A DNA stretch of 64,000 nucleotides from Chryseobacterium capnotolerans (GCF_021278965.1 NZ_CP065589.1:315001-379000), one strand, 5' to 3'; shown: positions 28,394-37,593, counted from the first letter of the stretch. A program made the numbers and translations. The notes: generated from the letters alone by a model not told the origin.

Positions 28394-28984
28394 ATGAAAA
28401 TAAAAAAAATATTATTTAGCATATTAACCGCTCTTGTTGTAATGATATCAATATTCCTTTATATGAATAGGGATAAATTTGTCTATGTAGGTTCAGTAGA
28501 TATTATTGAAGTAGATTGCAGCAAAAAAAATCAAATCTTGAGCGAAGTTTTTGAAAGTGACCAAAGGATTAGAAAATCAAATGAACTCATCAAATACGCT
28601 AAAGAAGATCACAGGAATCAGGAATTAGTGATTAGCATTATTGAAAAGTGTGGTATGCCTACATTAAAGGAGGTGGATCAAAAACACATGGATGCAATCT
28701 GGTTGGGTCTGCAACATAGTACTAAAGAAATCAGAAAAAAGTATTTTCCACAAATAGAGAAAGCGGTAAAAAATGGAGACTTATCTAAACAGCAATATGC
28801 ATTGATGAAAGATAGGATGTTAATGGACGAAGGAAAACCCCAAATATATGGTTCACAAATAGAAAATGGTAAATTGTATAAATTAGAAAATCCTGAAACT
28901 GTAAACGAAAGAAGAAAAGAAATGGGATTGGAACCAATAGAGGATTATTTAAAGTATTTTAATATTCAGTTCAATCCGAATTAA
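28394..28984 (+). CDS. DUF6624-like membrane-anchored protein
   Basis: 196 residues, one N-terminal membrane helix (ILFSILTALVVMISIFLY), then a helical domain with DQKHMDAIWLGLQHSTKEIR, AVKNGDLSKQQYALMKDRML and GKPQIYGSQ, blocks I associate with DUF6624 proteins of Bacteroidota. The end NERRKEMGLEPIEDYLKY also fits. Function unknown; some relatives occur near polymorphic toxins. Start set at the second Met (MKIKKIL) because it opens the membrane helix. Confidence 0.7.
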   Translation: MKIKKILFSILTALVVMISIFLYMNRDKFVYVGSVDIIEVDCSKKNQILSEVFESDQRIRKSNELIKYAKEDHRNQELVISIIEKCGMPTLKEVDQKHMDAIWLGLQHSTKEIRKKYFPQIEKAVKNGDLSKQQYALMKDRMLMDEGKPQIYGSQIENGKLYKLENPETVNERRKEMGLEPIEDYLKYFNIQFNPN

Positions 28985-29016
28985 CAACACAACATGTAAT
29001 CACGTAGACGACTTTG

Positions 29017-29051
29017 CTCTCCGAAGTCTCCTGACTTTGGAGCTTTTTTAA
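29017..29051 (+). terminator. Intrinsic terminator
   Basis: Stem CTCCGAAGTC/GACTTTGGAG with a four-base loop, followed by TTTTTT. It follows the DUF6624-like gene. The stem sequence and the 40 bases after it resemble those behind the XRE gene at 30376. Confidence 0.75.
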
Positions 29052-29109
29052 GGTCTATTTTTATGTTATCGGCTCAAAGTCGGGAAACCTTGCGTAGCTG
29101 GGAAGTTTT

Positions 29110-29634
29110 TTATTTCTTCCTTCTCCTTTCAACAATAAGATACGCTGCATCCAGCATTTTAATCAAATGTATATAGGGGCTGATCATGTTCCTTTCCGGA
29201 AGCTTGTCATAGATACCCATTGAGAAGTAGACCATCCCGGAAATAAAATAATCAAATTCTTTGACGCTGTATTCTTTGAAAGCTTTTTTAAAGACCAGCA
29301 GCGGATTTTGGTATTCTTTCTCAGAAAGCAAACCAAGAACCAATGGTGAAACATCTTCCAACTGAGTATTGATAAACAATTTCTTTTCCTTCAGCATTAA
29401 AAAGTAGCCTGCACAGACAAATGAACGCATCGCCTGATGAAAATGATAAATGACAGAAGGTTCTTCTTTTATCCGGCTATTTCTTTTAAGGGCATAGCTC
29501 ATAATGATGTTTAAAAGCTCTTTGGTAGCTATCAAGTCATTGAGCTGAAAAAATGTTTCTATCTGCTGTAACTCGTAATGCTTCTTCCGGCCTTTCCCAA
29601 GCCGGGATTGAAAGTTTGTTCTGTTTTTTTTCAT
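29110..29634 (-). CDS. Hypothetical protein
   Basis: About 174 residues, basic at both ends (MKKNRTNFQSRLGKGRKKH; ending VERRRKK), helical, with no signal peptide or catalytic motif I can name. The ATG at 29634 is used; upstream in-frame sequence is low-quality. Another overlapping frame upstream (29661-29918) is open for 85 codons and could be the start of a broken longer gene, but I cannot support it. Located in an island-like stretch with the XRE regulator. Confidence 0.5.
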   Translation of the reverse strand: MKKNRTNFQSRLGKGRKKHYELQQIETFFQLNDLIATKELLNIIMSYALKRNSRIKEEPSVIYHFHQAMRSFVCAGYFLMLKEKKLFINTQLEDVSPLVLGLLSEKEYQNPLLVFKKAFKEYSVKEFDYFISGMVYFSMGIYDKLPERNMISPYIHLIKMLDAAYLIVERRRKK

Positions 29635-30049
29635 GAGTGTGTATTTTTTGTTGTACGATTTTACCCGACAGTAAAGAAGTAAGCCCTGCAATGCCTGAAC
29701 TTCCTGTCTATAAAAGCCGAATGAATAGGATAGAATTTGTGTTTTTCTAAAAGCCCGAAAGCCGCAATGGATTGTACACCCCATTGTACCGTATCATGAT
29801 ACTTTATGTTGTAAAGCAGGCTTAGAAAAAGATGATTGTAGAAAAACAGATCAGCATGAAAATAAAAACGGCATGAGACTCTACAATATCCGACTTGAGG
29901 TACTGGTATACCGTGCAACAGATAAGAGAGCCCACGCCTAGGTCGTGAGCTTCTTGCTTATCTTCTCGTTGCTTTTAAATTACCAGTTTTCAAGTCGAGA
30001 TTCTAAGCAATAGCTTCTATATTTTTTTGAAGTATCGCAAAGCTACATT

Positions 30050-30112
30050 TATTGTAGCTTATTGTACAAATATAATATAATTTTTGAATTGTAGGTTAAT
30101 TCAACTACAGTT
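30050..30112 (+). promoter_or_regulatory. Possible operator region of the XRE gene
   Basis: Four TTGTAG/CTACA-type half-sites cluster here, including the hairpin GCTACA-tttat-TGTAGC and GAATTGTAGG next to CAACTACAG, within 110 bases upstream of the XRE start. Spaced half-sites of this sort are typical of autoregulated HTH proteins. No match to a known operator is claimed. Confidence 0.35.
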
Positions 30113-30155
30113 TTTTATTGTAAACTTTCCAAATTGCTCTGATAATGGTATTGCA

Positions 30156-30380
30156 ATGGATAGAATTGAATTTAGAATCGCTTTTGGTAAAAGAGTTGAA
30201 AAATTTAGAAAGAAGATGGGATTAAGCTATCGGGAGTTAGCTCAGAAATGTGATGTAGACCATAGCAATATCAGCAAAATCGAAAAAGGAGAAGTTGATT
30301 TAAGAATTTCAACAATTCAGGAACTAGCTAAAGGCTTAGAAGTTCATCCTCAAGAATTGTTTGATTTTAAAATAGAATAA
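30156..30380 (+). CDS. Small XRE-family (Cro/CI-type) HTH regulator
   Basis: 74 residues that are almost entirely one helix-turn-helix: FGKRVEKFRKKMGLSYRELA then CDVDHSNISKIEKGEVDLR. The recognition helix lies near residues 29-38. No other domain. Start at MDRIEF; the longer open frame upstream runs through the promoter. Its stop codon lies inside a perfect 23-bp inverted repeat. The gene stands alone; possible targets are itself and the neighbouring minus-strand genes. Confidence 0.88.
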   Translation: MDRIEFRIAFGKRVEKFRKKMGLSYRELAQKCDVDHSNISKIEKGEVDLRISTIQELAKGLEVHPQELFDFKIE

Positions 30381-30423
30381 AACTAAGCTCCGAAGTCTAA
30401 AGACTTCGGAGCTTAGTTTTATT
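30376..30423. terminator. Bidirectional terminator, 23-bp perfect inverted repeat
   Basis: Two 23-base arms (30376-30398 and 30401-30423) are exact reverse complements separated by AA. The core is CTCCGAAGTCT/AGACTTCGGAG, flanked by A- and T-rich ends. It terminates the XRE gene and could serve minus-strand transcription too. Unusually long and perfect for a simple terminator. Confidence 0.85.
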
Positions 30424-30464
30424 GGATCAAAGTCGGAAAACTTTGAACAGCGGAGATTTAGAAT

Positions 30465-31328
30465 TTATTTGTTAAATCTCATTTTGTGAACATTTAACAA
30501 ATAATTTAGTGTATTTTTATACTTTGTATTATAGGTTATTTTTGGTTTGTGATAGTGTTTTTTACTTGAAATTATTAATTTATTAGCAATCAATTCTTTT
30601 TTCGATATTAGAATTTTAGTCTCAGAATTTCTTAGAGCAAAAAAAGTATATGTTAATTCAATAAATTGCATATCACTTAATTTATTAAATTCAAAATTTT
30701 GAGCAGCTACTTGATAAAATGAACTATCATCAAATGTTATAATGAAGCCTATTTTTCCGAATTTAAAACTCGCTGTTTTAAAAAATGAGTGTGAGTGATA
30801 ATCATAATTTTCAGTTTCAAAACTTGTTATAAACAAAGACCAAGGTTTTCTATTTTTTAATTCAGTTTCATAGAAAATAGAATGAAGTAAAATAAATAGG
30901 GGTAATAATTCTTTAACTTGATCAAATGAAAGTATTTTTTCACCTACTTTTTTAATGTCTTTTTCAAGTGACATTTCTTTCAAAATAGTACCAAGCATTA
31001 TTTTCAATGTCCATTGGGCAATTATTAATTCTTCTGCTAGCGATAAATTTTTAAAAGAATTATCTAAAATTGAAATGAAAGTTTCCTCAATTTGGCTCAG
31101 TATAGAATTATTACAATTCTTACACGCTGGGATTGTAAGTTGCTTATATCTTAAATTTGTATGGTTTCCAAGTTTCATTCCATCATCATCGTGATTAAAT
31201 TTTTTAAATAACCATTTAGGTATTACATGTTCCTTTGAAGAATTGGATTTGTCTAAAGTACAAAAACATAAAAAACATTTGCTTTTGAGGTTTTGTAAAT
31301 TATTTAAAATATTGTCAGATAAATTCAT
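30465..31328 (-). CDS. HNH endonuclease-type protein
   Basis: 287 residues. Zinc-knuckle CFLC and, ~105 bases of coding later, CKNCN, with EHVIPKWLFKKF between them, form an HNH/HNH_5-type ββα-metal nuclease module near the N-terminus. The remaining ~200 residues are helical and unrecognised. HNH proteins of this kind occur in mobile elements and in defence systems. It lies 63 bases downstream of the unknown protein at 31392, both minus strand, suggesting a two-gene unit at the far end of the groL-tail array. Confidence 0.75.
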   Translation of the reverse strand: MNLSDNILNNLQNLKSKCFLCFCTLDKSNSSKEHVIPKWLFKKFNHDDDGMKLGNHTNLRYKQLTIPACKNCNNSILSQIEETFISILDNSFKNLSLAEELIIAQWTLKIMLGTILKEMSLEKDIKKVGEKILSFDQVKELLPLFILLHSIFYETELKNRKPWSLFITSFETENYDYHSHSFFKTASFKFGKIGFIITFDDSSFYQVAAQNFEFNKLSDMQFIELTYTFFALRNSETKILISKKELIANKLIISSKKHYHKPKITYNTKYKNTLNYLLNVHKMRFNK

Positions 31329-31391
31329 AGATAATATTAAAACTTATAGGTAATTTGCTTTCAGAAGTTTATGAAATTGTGAATTATTTAT

Positions 31392-32033
31392 TTATTTTAA
31401 ATATTTTCTAATATAGATTCCAGATCTAGAAATACTATATTTTATTTGTGCTTTTTCATGAGTGATTAATCTATTTTTATTAATTTCATTTAATGGATTT
31501 TTATATTCTTGATTGATTAATCCAGTATTTAAATAATTTTCAATGTTGGAATTGATATAACTTTCAATAAAAGATTCTTTAATAAAAAAATTTAAATCAA
31601 TAATATTAGTTTTATTAATACAATCTACACATCTAATAAAATCTACATATTCAAGTTCCTGTTCTAAAAACCATTTGAACAAAATTCCAATATATTCAGC
31701 TTTTTCACAGTCATCAGTTTCATTAATAATATATAATAGTTTTTCACCTACTTTAGTTTTATAGTTTTCATTTTCATCTATTTTATTAATTTCTTTTTCT
31801 CTATCTTCTGGCTTTGTATCTTCAAGCTGTTTTAAGAATGTTAATAATTTCTTTGTATAAAGTCTTTCTTGAATTGTATTGCCGATATTAATTACCTTAG
31901 ATACTAATCCCAAAATTGGAATATCTTTTATTATACCACTTTCTAAGAATGAGTCTAAAAAAACTTCATTAATATCAGTCACTAAACCTTTAAGATTCTC
32001 GTCTTTAATAATTTTGCTAATTTCAGTTTTCAT
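31392..32033 (-). CDS. Hypothetical protein, probable partner of the HNH gene
   Basis: 213 residues, very AT-rich codons. A glycine/isoleucine-rich stretch (IIKDIPILGLVSKVINIG) is followed by ERLYTKKLLTFLKQLED and a highly charged helical region. This layout resembles small phage- or island-borne proteins with a membrane-associating segment, but I cannot name a family. Upstream it has its own AT-rich promoter region (32034-32150). Being paired with an HNH nuclease, a defence or mobile-element role is a guess. Confidence 0.55.
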   Translation of the reverse strand: MKTEISKIIKDENLKGLVTDINEVFLDSFLESGIIKDIPILGLVSKVINIGNTIQERLYTKKLLTFLKQLEDTKPEDREKEINKIDENENYKTKVGEKLLYIINETDDCEKAEYIGILFKWFLEQELEYVDFIRCVDCINKTNIIDLNFFIKESFIESYINSNIENYLNTGLINQEYKNPLNEINKNRLITHEKAQIKYSISRSGIYIRKYLK

Positions 32034-32149
32034 TTATGGTCTATAGTTGATTAAAAGTTTAAAGGAGTAAATTACCTTTATTTACTCTATGATTTTATAT
32101 CATTAAATATATTGATAAATTAATAACATTTCTTTACGGAAAACCATAA

Positions 32150-32344
32150 AGACAAAAAAACCGCTCCACAAAAAGCAGAACGGTTTATATATTAAATTTG
32201 TCTTAGCGACTTGCTACTACATCATTTCTGGCATTCCACCACCCATTGGCATAGCTGGTTCAGCGCTCTTTACTTCAGTGATAACACATTCAGTTGTTAA
32301 AAGCATTCCAGATACAGAAGCTGCGTTTTCAAGGGCAACTCTTT
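32150..32344 (-). pseudogene. groL 3'-end fragment 1 with terminator
   Basis: Bases 32217-32344 encode the last ~42 codons of GroEL in frame ([24 protein letters not shown]), with MPEMM instead of MPGMM. Bases 32150-32216 repeat the 3' untranslated part and terminator stem seen behind intact groL. Similarity stops abruptly after ACTCT at 32342. No start codon, so it is not a gene. It sits 60 bases behind the lipoprotein gene at 32403. Confidence 0.9.
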
Positions 32345-32402
32345 CAATTTGGTTGAACCCCGCATTTTGCCAATACAACGTTAGCAGAAGTTTTTTTTAT
32401 GG

Positions 32403-33101
32403 TTAATGGATTGCAATTAATTTTTTTGTTTTACGATCATAACTTAAAATCATTGTTACTACTTTTTTGTCAAAAAGTAATACTTCTTTTACATTTATAA
32501 AATCTCCACGATATTCAGATTTATGGAAACTAAATCCTTGATTTTGAATTTGTTTAATATCTCCAAATTCTGATATTCGTTGATCAAAGACATTTTTTAA
32601 TGAATTTTCAGTAACACCAATTTCTCCATTTTGAGTTGCAAGAGATTTATAATCAGCATCTCTAATAAGAGATTTATAATCAGCATCTCTAATAAAATTA
32701 TTTGTTTTTTCAATTTCAGGATATAACTCTTCAATTTCTTTCAATTCTGTGGTGGAAAAATTATATTCTTGAGAAGTTCCATTATCTAAATCGATTTTAA
32801 CTTGTATTTCATTATAATTTGACTTCTCATCTTTTAAATTGGTGTAAAATATATAAGCAATATTTCCAGCTTGCTCTGTTAGATATCTTTGTTCATTATT
32901 CAATAAATCACTTTTACTTACTTGCAATTCAAAATAATTTGCTTTTTTTCCATTTGCGATTTTAAATCCTATTGAACGATTTACTTGCCCACCATAAAAT
33001 TGAAGAACTTTATCAACCGCTTCAACTTCAGTTTTAGAAACTCCAATTTTGTTACAAGAAAAAATAATTAATAAGATTAAAATTTGTAAAATTTGTTTCA
33101 T
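32403..33101 (-). CDS. Cargo 1: hypothetical lipoprotein with internal duplication
   Basis: 232 residues. Lipobox ILLIIFSC, then a beta/alpha secreted domain. A perfect 27-base tandem duplication (32641-32667 and 32668-32694) gives two copies of the nine-residue unit RDADYKSLI. Resembles small periplasmic NTF2-like lipoproteins but no family can be named. First promoter-cargo-groL-tail unit from the left; its promoter lies in an imperfect palindrome (33127-33215). Confidence 0.7.
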   Translation of the reverse strand: MKQILQILILLIIFSCNKIGVSKTEVEAVDKVLQFYGGQVNRSIGFKIANGKKANYFELQVSKSDLLNNEQRYLTEQAGNIAYIFYTNLKDEKSNYNEIQVKIDLDNGTSQEYNFSTTELKEIEELYPEIEKTNNFIRDADYKSLIRDADYKSLATQNGEIGVTENSLKNVFDQRISEFGDIKQIQNQGFSFHKSEYRGDFINVKEVLLFDKKVVTMILSYDRKTKKLIAIH

Positions 33102-33126
33102 TACGCATTATTGGTTTAAAATTTCT

Positions 33127-33215
33127 GCTAACATCCAAATTTACGTATTGCGCAAATATCACATATATATTATTGCGCTTATTTCATATGTGTATTGTAC
33201 AATTGCTTGTTAAAC
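33127..33215 (-). promoter_or_regulatory. Palindromic promoter of cargo 1
   Basis: Minus-strand TAAATTTG (33136-33143) fits the -7 consensus and is followed by GATGTTAGC. The left outer arm GTTTAACAAGCAATTGTAC (33197-33215) pairs imperfectly with the right arm (33127-33145); inner GCGCAA/TTGCGC and CACATAT/ATATGTG arms add more pairing. 19 bases (GCTAACATCCAAATTTACG on the plus strand) are identical to 27161-27179. Confidence 0.6.
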
Positions 33216-33292
33216 AGCGGTTTATTTTTAGTTGTTTTTGGATAAACGCAATAGTATATAATAAATTATAAACAAAGGAGTTATTTACAAAA

Positions 33293-33495
33293 TAAAAAAC
33301 CGCTCTACAAAAGCAGAACGGGTTATATATTAAATTTGTCTTAGCGACTTGCTATTACATCATTCCTGGCATTCCACTACCCATTGGCATAGCTGGTTCA
33401 GCGCTCTTTACTTCAGTGATAACACATTCAGTAGTAAGAAGCATTTCAGATACAGAAGCTGCGTTTTCAAGGGCTACTCTTGTTACTTTAATTGT
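33293..33495 (-). pseudogene. groL 3'-end fragment 2 with terminator
   Basis: Bases 33355-33495 encode about 46 C-terminal GroEL codons, ending with the MPGMM tail; the GGGMP segment is altered to GSGMP and SGMLL to SEMLL. The terminator stem and 3' UTR are at 33293-33354. Similarity ends at 33495, 41 bases before the stop of the cargo gene at 33537. It is more like fragment 1 than like the intact gene. Confidence 0.9.
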
Positions 33496-33536
33496 GGAAT
33501 TGATAACCCGTAAGATTTTGAATAATAGTACTTTCC

Positions 33537-33962
33537 TTATTCGTTAATAAATATAATAAGTTTGCCATCAGCTGTTTTTGAAATAATTGTATCATTCCTT
33601 TTTTCCGTAATATTATATTTTCGTGAATTGAATTTAATGAATTCTTCGTTTTCAAAGTATTTTAATATGATATCTCCTTTTTGATCATTACTATAATTCA
33701 TTTCAAAAGGAAATTGAAATTTTTGAACAGCAAAACCTTCGCTGGCTACAAACCAATATTCACTAAGTATTTTATACTTGTATTTATATTTTTGTGTAAT
33801 AAGGTATTTTTTGTTTTCAAATTTTATGAAGCAGTTTGGGGGATACATGTTTTCATAATTTGCATTAAATTCAGCACTTTCAACAGTTAATTTTAACTTT
33901 GTACTTATTAAAATTCCGGCGAAAATTATAATTAACAAAAATAGAGTTTTAAAAAATTTCAT
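33537..33962 (-). CDS. Cargo 2: small hypothetical membrane-anchored protein
   Basis: 141 residues. An N-terminal hydrophobic segment ([16 protein letters not shown]) acts as signal anchor or signal peptide; the rest is beta-rich with many Lys, Tyr and Phe. No family recognised. Second unit of the groL-tail array, with its own palindromic promoter at 33990-34053. Confidence 0.65.
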   Translation of the reverse strand: MKFFKTLFLLIIIFAGILISTKLKLTVESAEFNANYENMYPPNCFIKFENKKYLITQKYKYKYKILSEYWFVASEGFAVQKFQFPFEMNYSNDQKGDIILKYFENEEFIKFNSRKYNITEKRNDTIISKTADGKLIIFINE

Positions 33963-33989
33963 TCAATGGTTTGTTTTTGAGATGCTTAT

Positions 33990-34053
33990 GCTAACTCACA
34001 AATATATAAAAACAACCTTAATACAAATAAATAAAATTTTTATAATGAGTTGC
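33990..34053 (-). promoter_or_regulatory. Palindromic promoter of cargo 2
   Basis: Minus-strand TATATTTG (33999-34006) matches the -7 element and is followed by TGAGTTAGC. Outer arms GCAACTCA (from 34046-34053) and TGAGTTAGC (33990-33998) are inverted repeats, as in the other cargo promoters. Confidence 0.5.
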
Positions 34054-34060
34054 TGAATTT

Positions 34061-34348
34061 CAAACAAAAAACCGCTCCACAAAAGCAGAACGGTTTATAT
34101 ATTAAATTTGTCTTCGTGACTAGCTATTACATCATTCCTGGCATTCCTCCACCCATTGACATAGCTGGTTCAGCGCTCTTAACTTCAGCACTCTTAACTT
34201 CAGTTGTTAAAAGCTTTCCAGATACAGAAGGTGCGTTTTCAAGGGCAACTTTTGTTACTTTAGTTGGATTAATGATTCCTGCTTCAAGCATTTGAACATA
34301 CTCACCAGTGGCTCTGTATTTTGCTAATGCTAAGTAGTTTTTATTCAT
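34061..34348 (-). pseudogene. groL 3'-end fragment 3, still an open frame, with terminator
   Basis: 34127-34348 is a 73-codon open frame: its first ~17 residues are new ([15 protein letters not shown]), then [16 protein letters not shown] and SGKLLTT follow GroEL. The end is [20 protein letters not shown]: a small duplication of VKSAE replaces CVIT. The ATG overlaps the stop of the cargo 3 gene as ATGAATAA, so it could be translated by coupling. It lacks every ATPase element, so it cannot be a chaperonin. Terminator at 34061-34126. Confidence 0.88.
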
Positions 34349-35006
34349 TGGTAAAAGGAAGTTTAAAAATTTTCACATTATTTAAGCCTCCATTTTCAAA
34401 ATATTCAGTTTGTACAACAAAGTATGTTGGAGAATTTTCAATTACATTGAAAATTAGTGATTTATTTTTGAGATATGTTTCATCATAATTACTATTTGTT
34501 TCCAGCAGATTTAATTTGTAGGTACATTTATCAGTCCATTCAATTTTATTAATTGTATAAACATTATTTTTTCTTGTTTCGATAACTTCATTTTTTGTAA
34601 ATGTCAGATACGATTTTTCTCTTTTTTGCAGCGTTTCATAATAGTAAATTCCTGTTTTAATATCGTCACAATTAGAGATGCTTTCTTGTTTTTCGCGGAT
34701 AAATTCTTTTTTTCTGTAATCTAAAAAACTTTTACAATTACTTAATAAAAGTCCTTCGATAGAAACGTAATAATCTTCAAAGTCTTTTGTACTTGTATTC
34801 TGAGGAGAATTAAATTTTTGAATGATTTCAGTATCATTATTTTTAAAACTTTTTCGGAAACACTCATCCAATTTCTTTTCGGGATCTTTTAGTTTCTCTA
34901 CATCCCCTAAACAGGTACAAATTTCGTTTGAAATTTTTTTCTCTAAATTTTGAGAAAATAAGCTAATTGAGCTAATCAATAATGTAAATTGTAGTATACG
35001 TTTCAT
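34341..35006 (-). CDS. Cargo 3: hypothetical secreted protein
   Basis: About 221 residues. Signal peptide ([19 protein letters not shown]), then an N-terminal half with three cysteines ([25 protein letters not shown]) and a C-terminal lipocalin/NTF2-like beta part ending [16 protein letters not shown]. The cysteine-rich half resembles small Bacteroidota secreted proteins of unknown function. The start at 35006 is preferred as it opens the signal peptide. Directly downstream of intact groL, and coupled to groL fragment 3. Confidence 0.68.
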   Translation of the reverse strand: MKRILQFTLLISSISLFSQNLEKKISNEICTCLGDVEKLKDPEKKLDECFRKSFKNNDTEIIQKFNSPQNTSTKDFEDYYVSIEGLLLSNCKSFLDYRKKEFIREKQESISNCDDIKTGIYYYETLQKREKSYLTFTKNEVIETRKNNVYTINKIEWTDKCTYKLNLLETNSNYDETYLKNKSLIFNVIENSPTYFVVQTEYFENGGLNNVKIFKLPFTNE

Positions 35007-35020
35007 TCTGGTAAAATTGC

Positions 35021-35068
35021 AGATAGCATTCAAATTACAGATTGCATAATATACAATTGTGCTAATCT
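35021..35068 (-). promoter_or_regulatory. Palindromic promoter of cargo 3
   Basis: Arms AGATAGCA (35021-35028) and TGCTAATCT (35060-35068) are inverted repeats with a one-base bulge. TAATTTG (35031-35037, minus strand) is one base short of the -7 consensus. Weaker than the other cargo promoters but same design. Confidence 0.4.
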
Positions 35069-35148
35069 TGTTTAGATTCTATCTATTTTTTTGGTTATTA
35101 ATTAAAAATCTAAATATACTATTTTACTAATAAAATCAGAATTAAACA

Positions 35149-35180
35149 AAAAAACCGCTCTACAAAAGCAGAACGGTTAG
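35149..35180 (-). terminator. Intrinsic terminator of groL
   Basis: Minus-strand stem CCGTTCTGC/GTAGAGCGG (with wobble pairs) and a T-rich tail, 30 bases after the groL stop. Copies of it close each of the three downstream groL-tail fragments. Confidence 0.8.
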
Positions 35181-35209
35181 TATATTAAATTTGTCTCAAC
35201 GACACGTTG

Positions 35210-36874
<1,665 letters not shown>

Positions 36875-36903
36875 TTAGCAATTCGCGTGTTTAATTTTAT
36901 TTT

Positions 36904-37263
36904 TTAATTTACGTTGAGCCTGTTCCATAGAGTGACAAGCTTCTTTTTGAGTATTGTTAACTCTTCCAAGAGATTTTGATAATCATTTTCATGAATGTAT
37001 CCTAAGTCTTTTGCAAGAATTAATTGGTTTTCAGCTTCGTTGGATGATCCCAGAGCAATATTGATGAAGTTGGCAAATTCTTTATCTGAATTTCTGCCGC
37101 TTCCTTCTGAAATATTATATCCAATAGATGCAAATGATCGTCTGATCTGAGAGGTCAGTCCAAAAATTTCTTCTTTCGGAAAGTTTTTGGTTGAAGTGTA
37201 GATTTTTAAAGTCAGTTGATGACTCAATTGCCAAACTTCAAATTTTTTAAAATCTCTCATCAA
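36904..37263 (-). CDS. Four-helix-bundle protein (23S rRNA IVS-encoded family)
   Basis: 119 residues. FKKFEVWQLSHQLTLKIYT, FGLTSQIRRSFASIGYNISE, and the end LKKKLVTLWNRL are diagnostic for the four-helix-bundle family (TIGR02436), first found inside 23S rRNA intervening sequences. Proteins form pentamers; function unknown. Here it sits between groS and groL, an operon that is normally contiguous. Both flanks (36843-36879 and 37281-37315) carry GGCTTTTGGC-like repeats in opposite orientation, suggesting arrival as a small mobile unit. Start could be either of two adjacent ATGs. Confidence 0.9.
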   Translation of the reverse strand: MMRDFKKFEVWQLSHQLTLKIYTSTKNFPKEEIFGLTSQIRRSFASIGYNISEGSGRNSDKEFANFINIALGSSNEAENQLILAKDLGYIHENDYQNLLEELTILKKKLVTLWNRLNVN

Positions 37264-37314
37264 TTAATTTCTATGCAGAAATAAGCCATTTGCAAGAAGC
37301 CAATAGCCAGCAGC

Positions 37315-37593
37315 TTACCCTATAATTCCTAATAAGTCAGCTTCTTTTACAATTAAGTAATCTTTACCTTCTAACTTCAATTCAGAACCTGAATATTTTC
37401 CATAAAGAACTTTGTCACCTACCTGAACAGTTGTAGGCTCATCTTTTTTACCTGGACCTACTGCCACTACAGTACCTTCTTGCGGCTTTTCCTTTGCAGT
37501 ATCCGGGATAATGATTCCTGAAGCTGTTTTAGTTTCTGCTGCGATTGGCTCTACCAGAACTCTGTCTGCCAATGGTTTAAAGTTTACTGACAT
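37315..37593 (-). CDS. groS: Co-chaperonin GroES (Cpn10)
   Basis: 92 residues, full Cpn10: [12 protein letters not shown], the mobile loop [29 protein letters not shown], and [18 protein letters not shown]. Forms the heptameric lid of GroEL. First gene of the operon; the four-helix-bundle gene and groL follow. No CIRCE element (a 9-bp inverted repeat) is seen upstream. Confidence 0.98.
   Translation of the reverse strand: MSVNFKPLADRVLVEPIAAETKTASGIIIPDTAKEKPQEGTVVAVGPGKKDEPTTVQVGDKVLYGKYSGSELKLEGKDYLIVKEADLLGIIG

Noticed and set aside
29110..29634. RteC (conjugative-transposon regulator) identity for the unknown gene
   Set aside because: Considered because of length and island context, but the RteC C-terminal signature is not visible.
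29661..29918. 85-codon open frame overlapping the upstream part of the 29110 gene
   Set aside because: Its composition is unusual (many Cys, His, Phe), no recognised domain, and it partly overlaps another frame. It may be the broken start of a longer gene, but I cannot support it as a separate CDS.
27161..35068. A true integron cassette array
   Set aside because: The hairpin promoters recall attC sites, but the ends do not fit GTTRRRY strictly and no integron integrase is in the window. Kept only as an attC-like structural observation.
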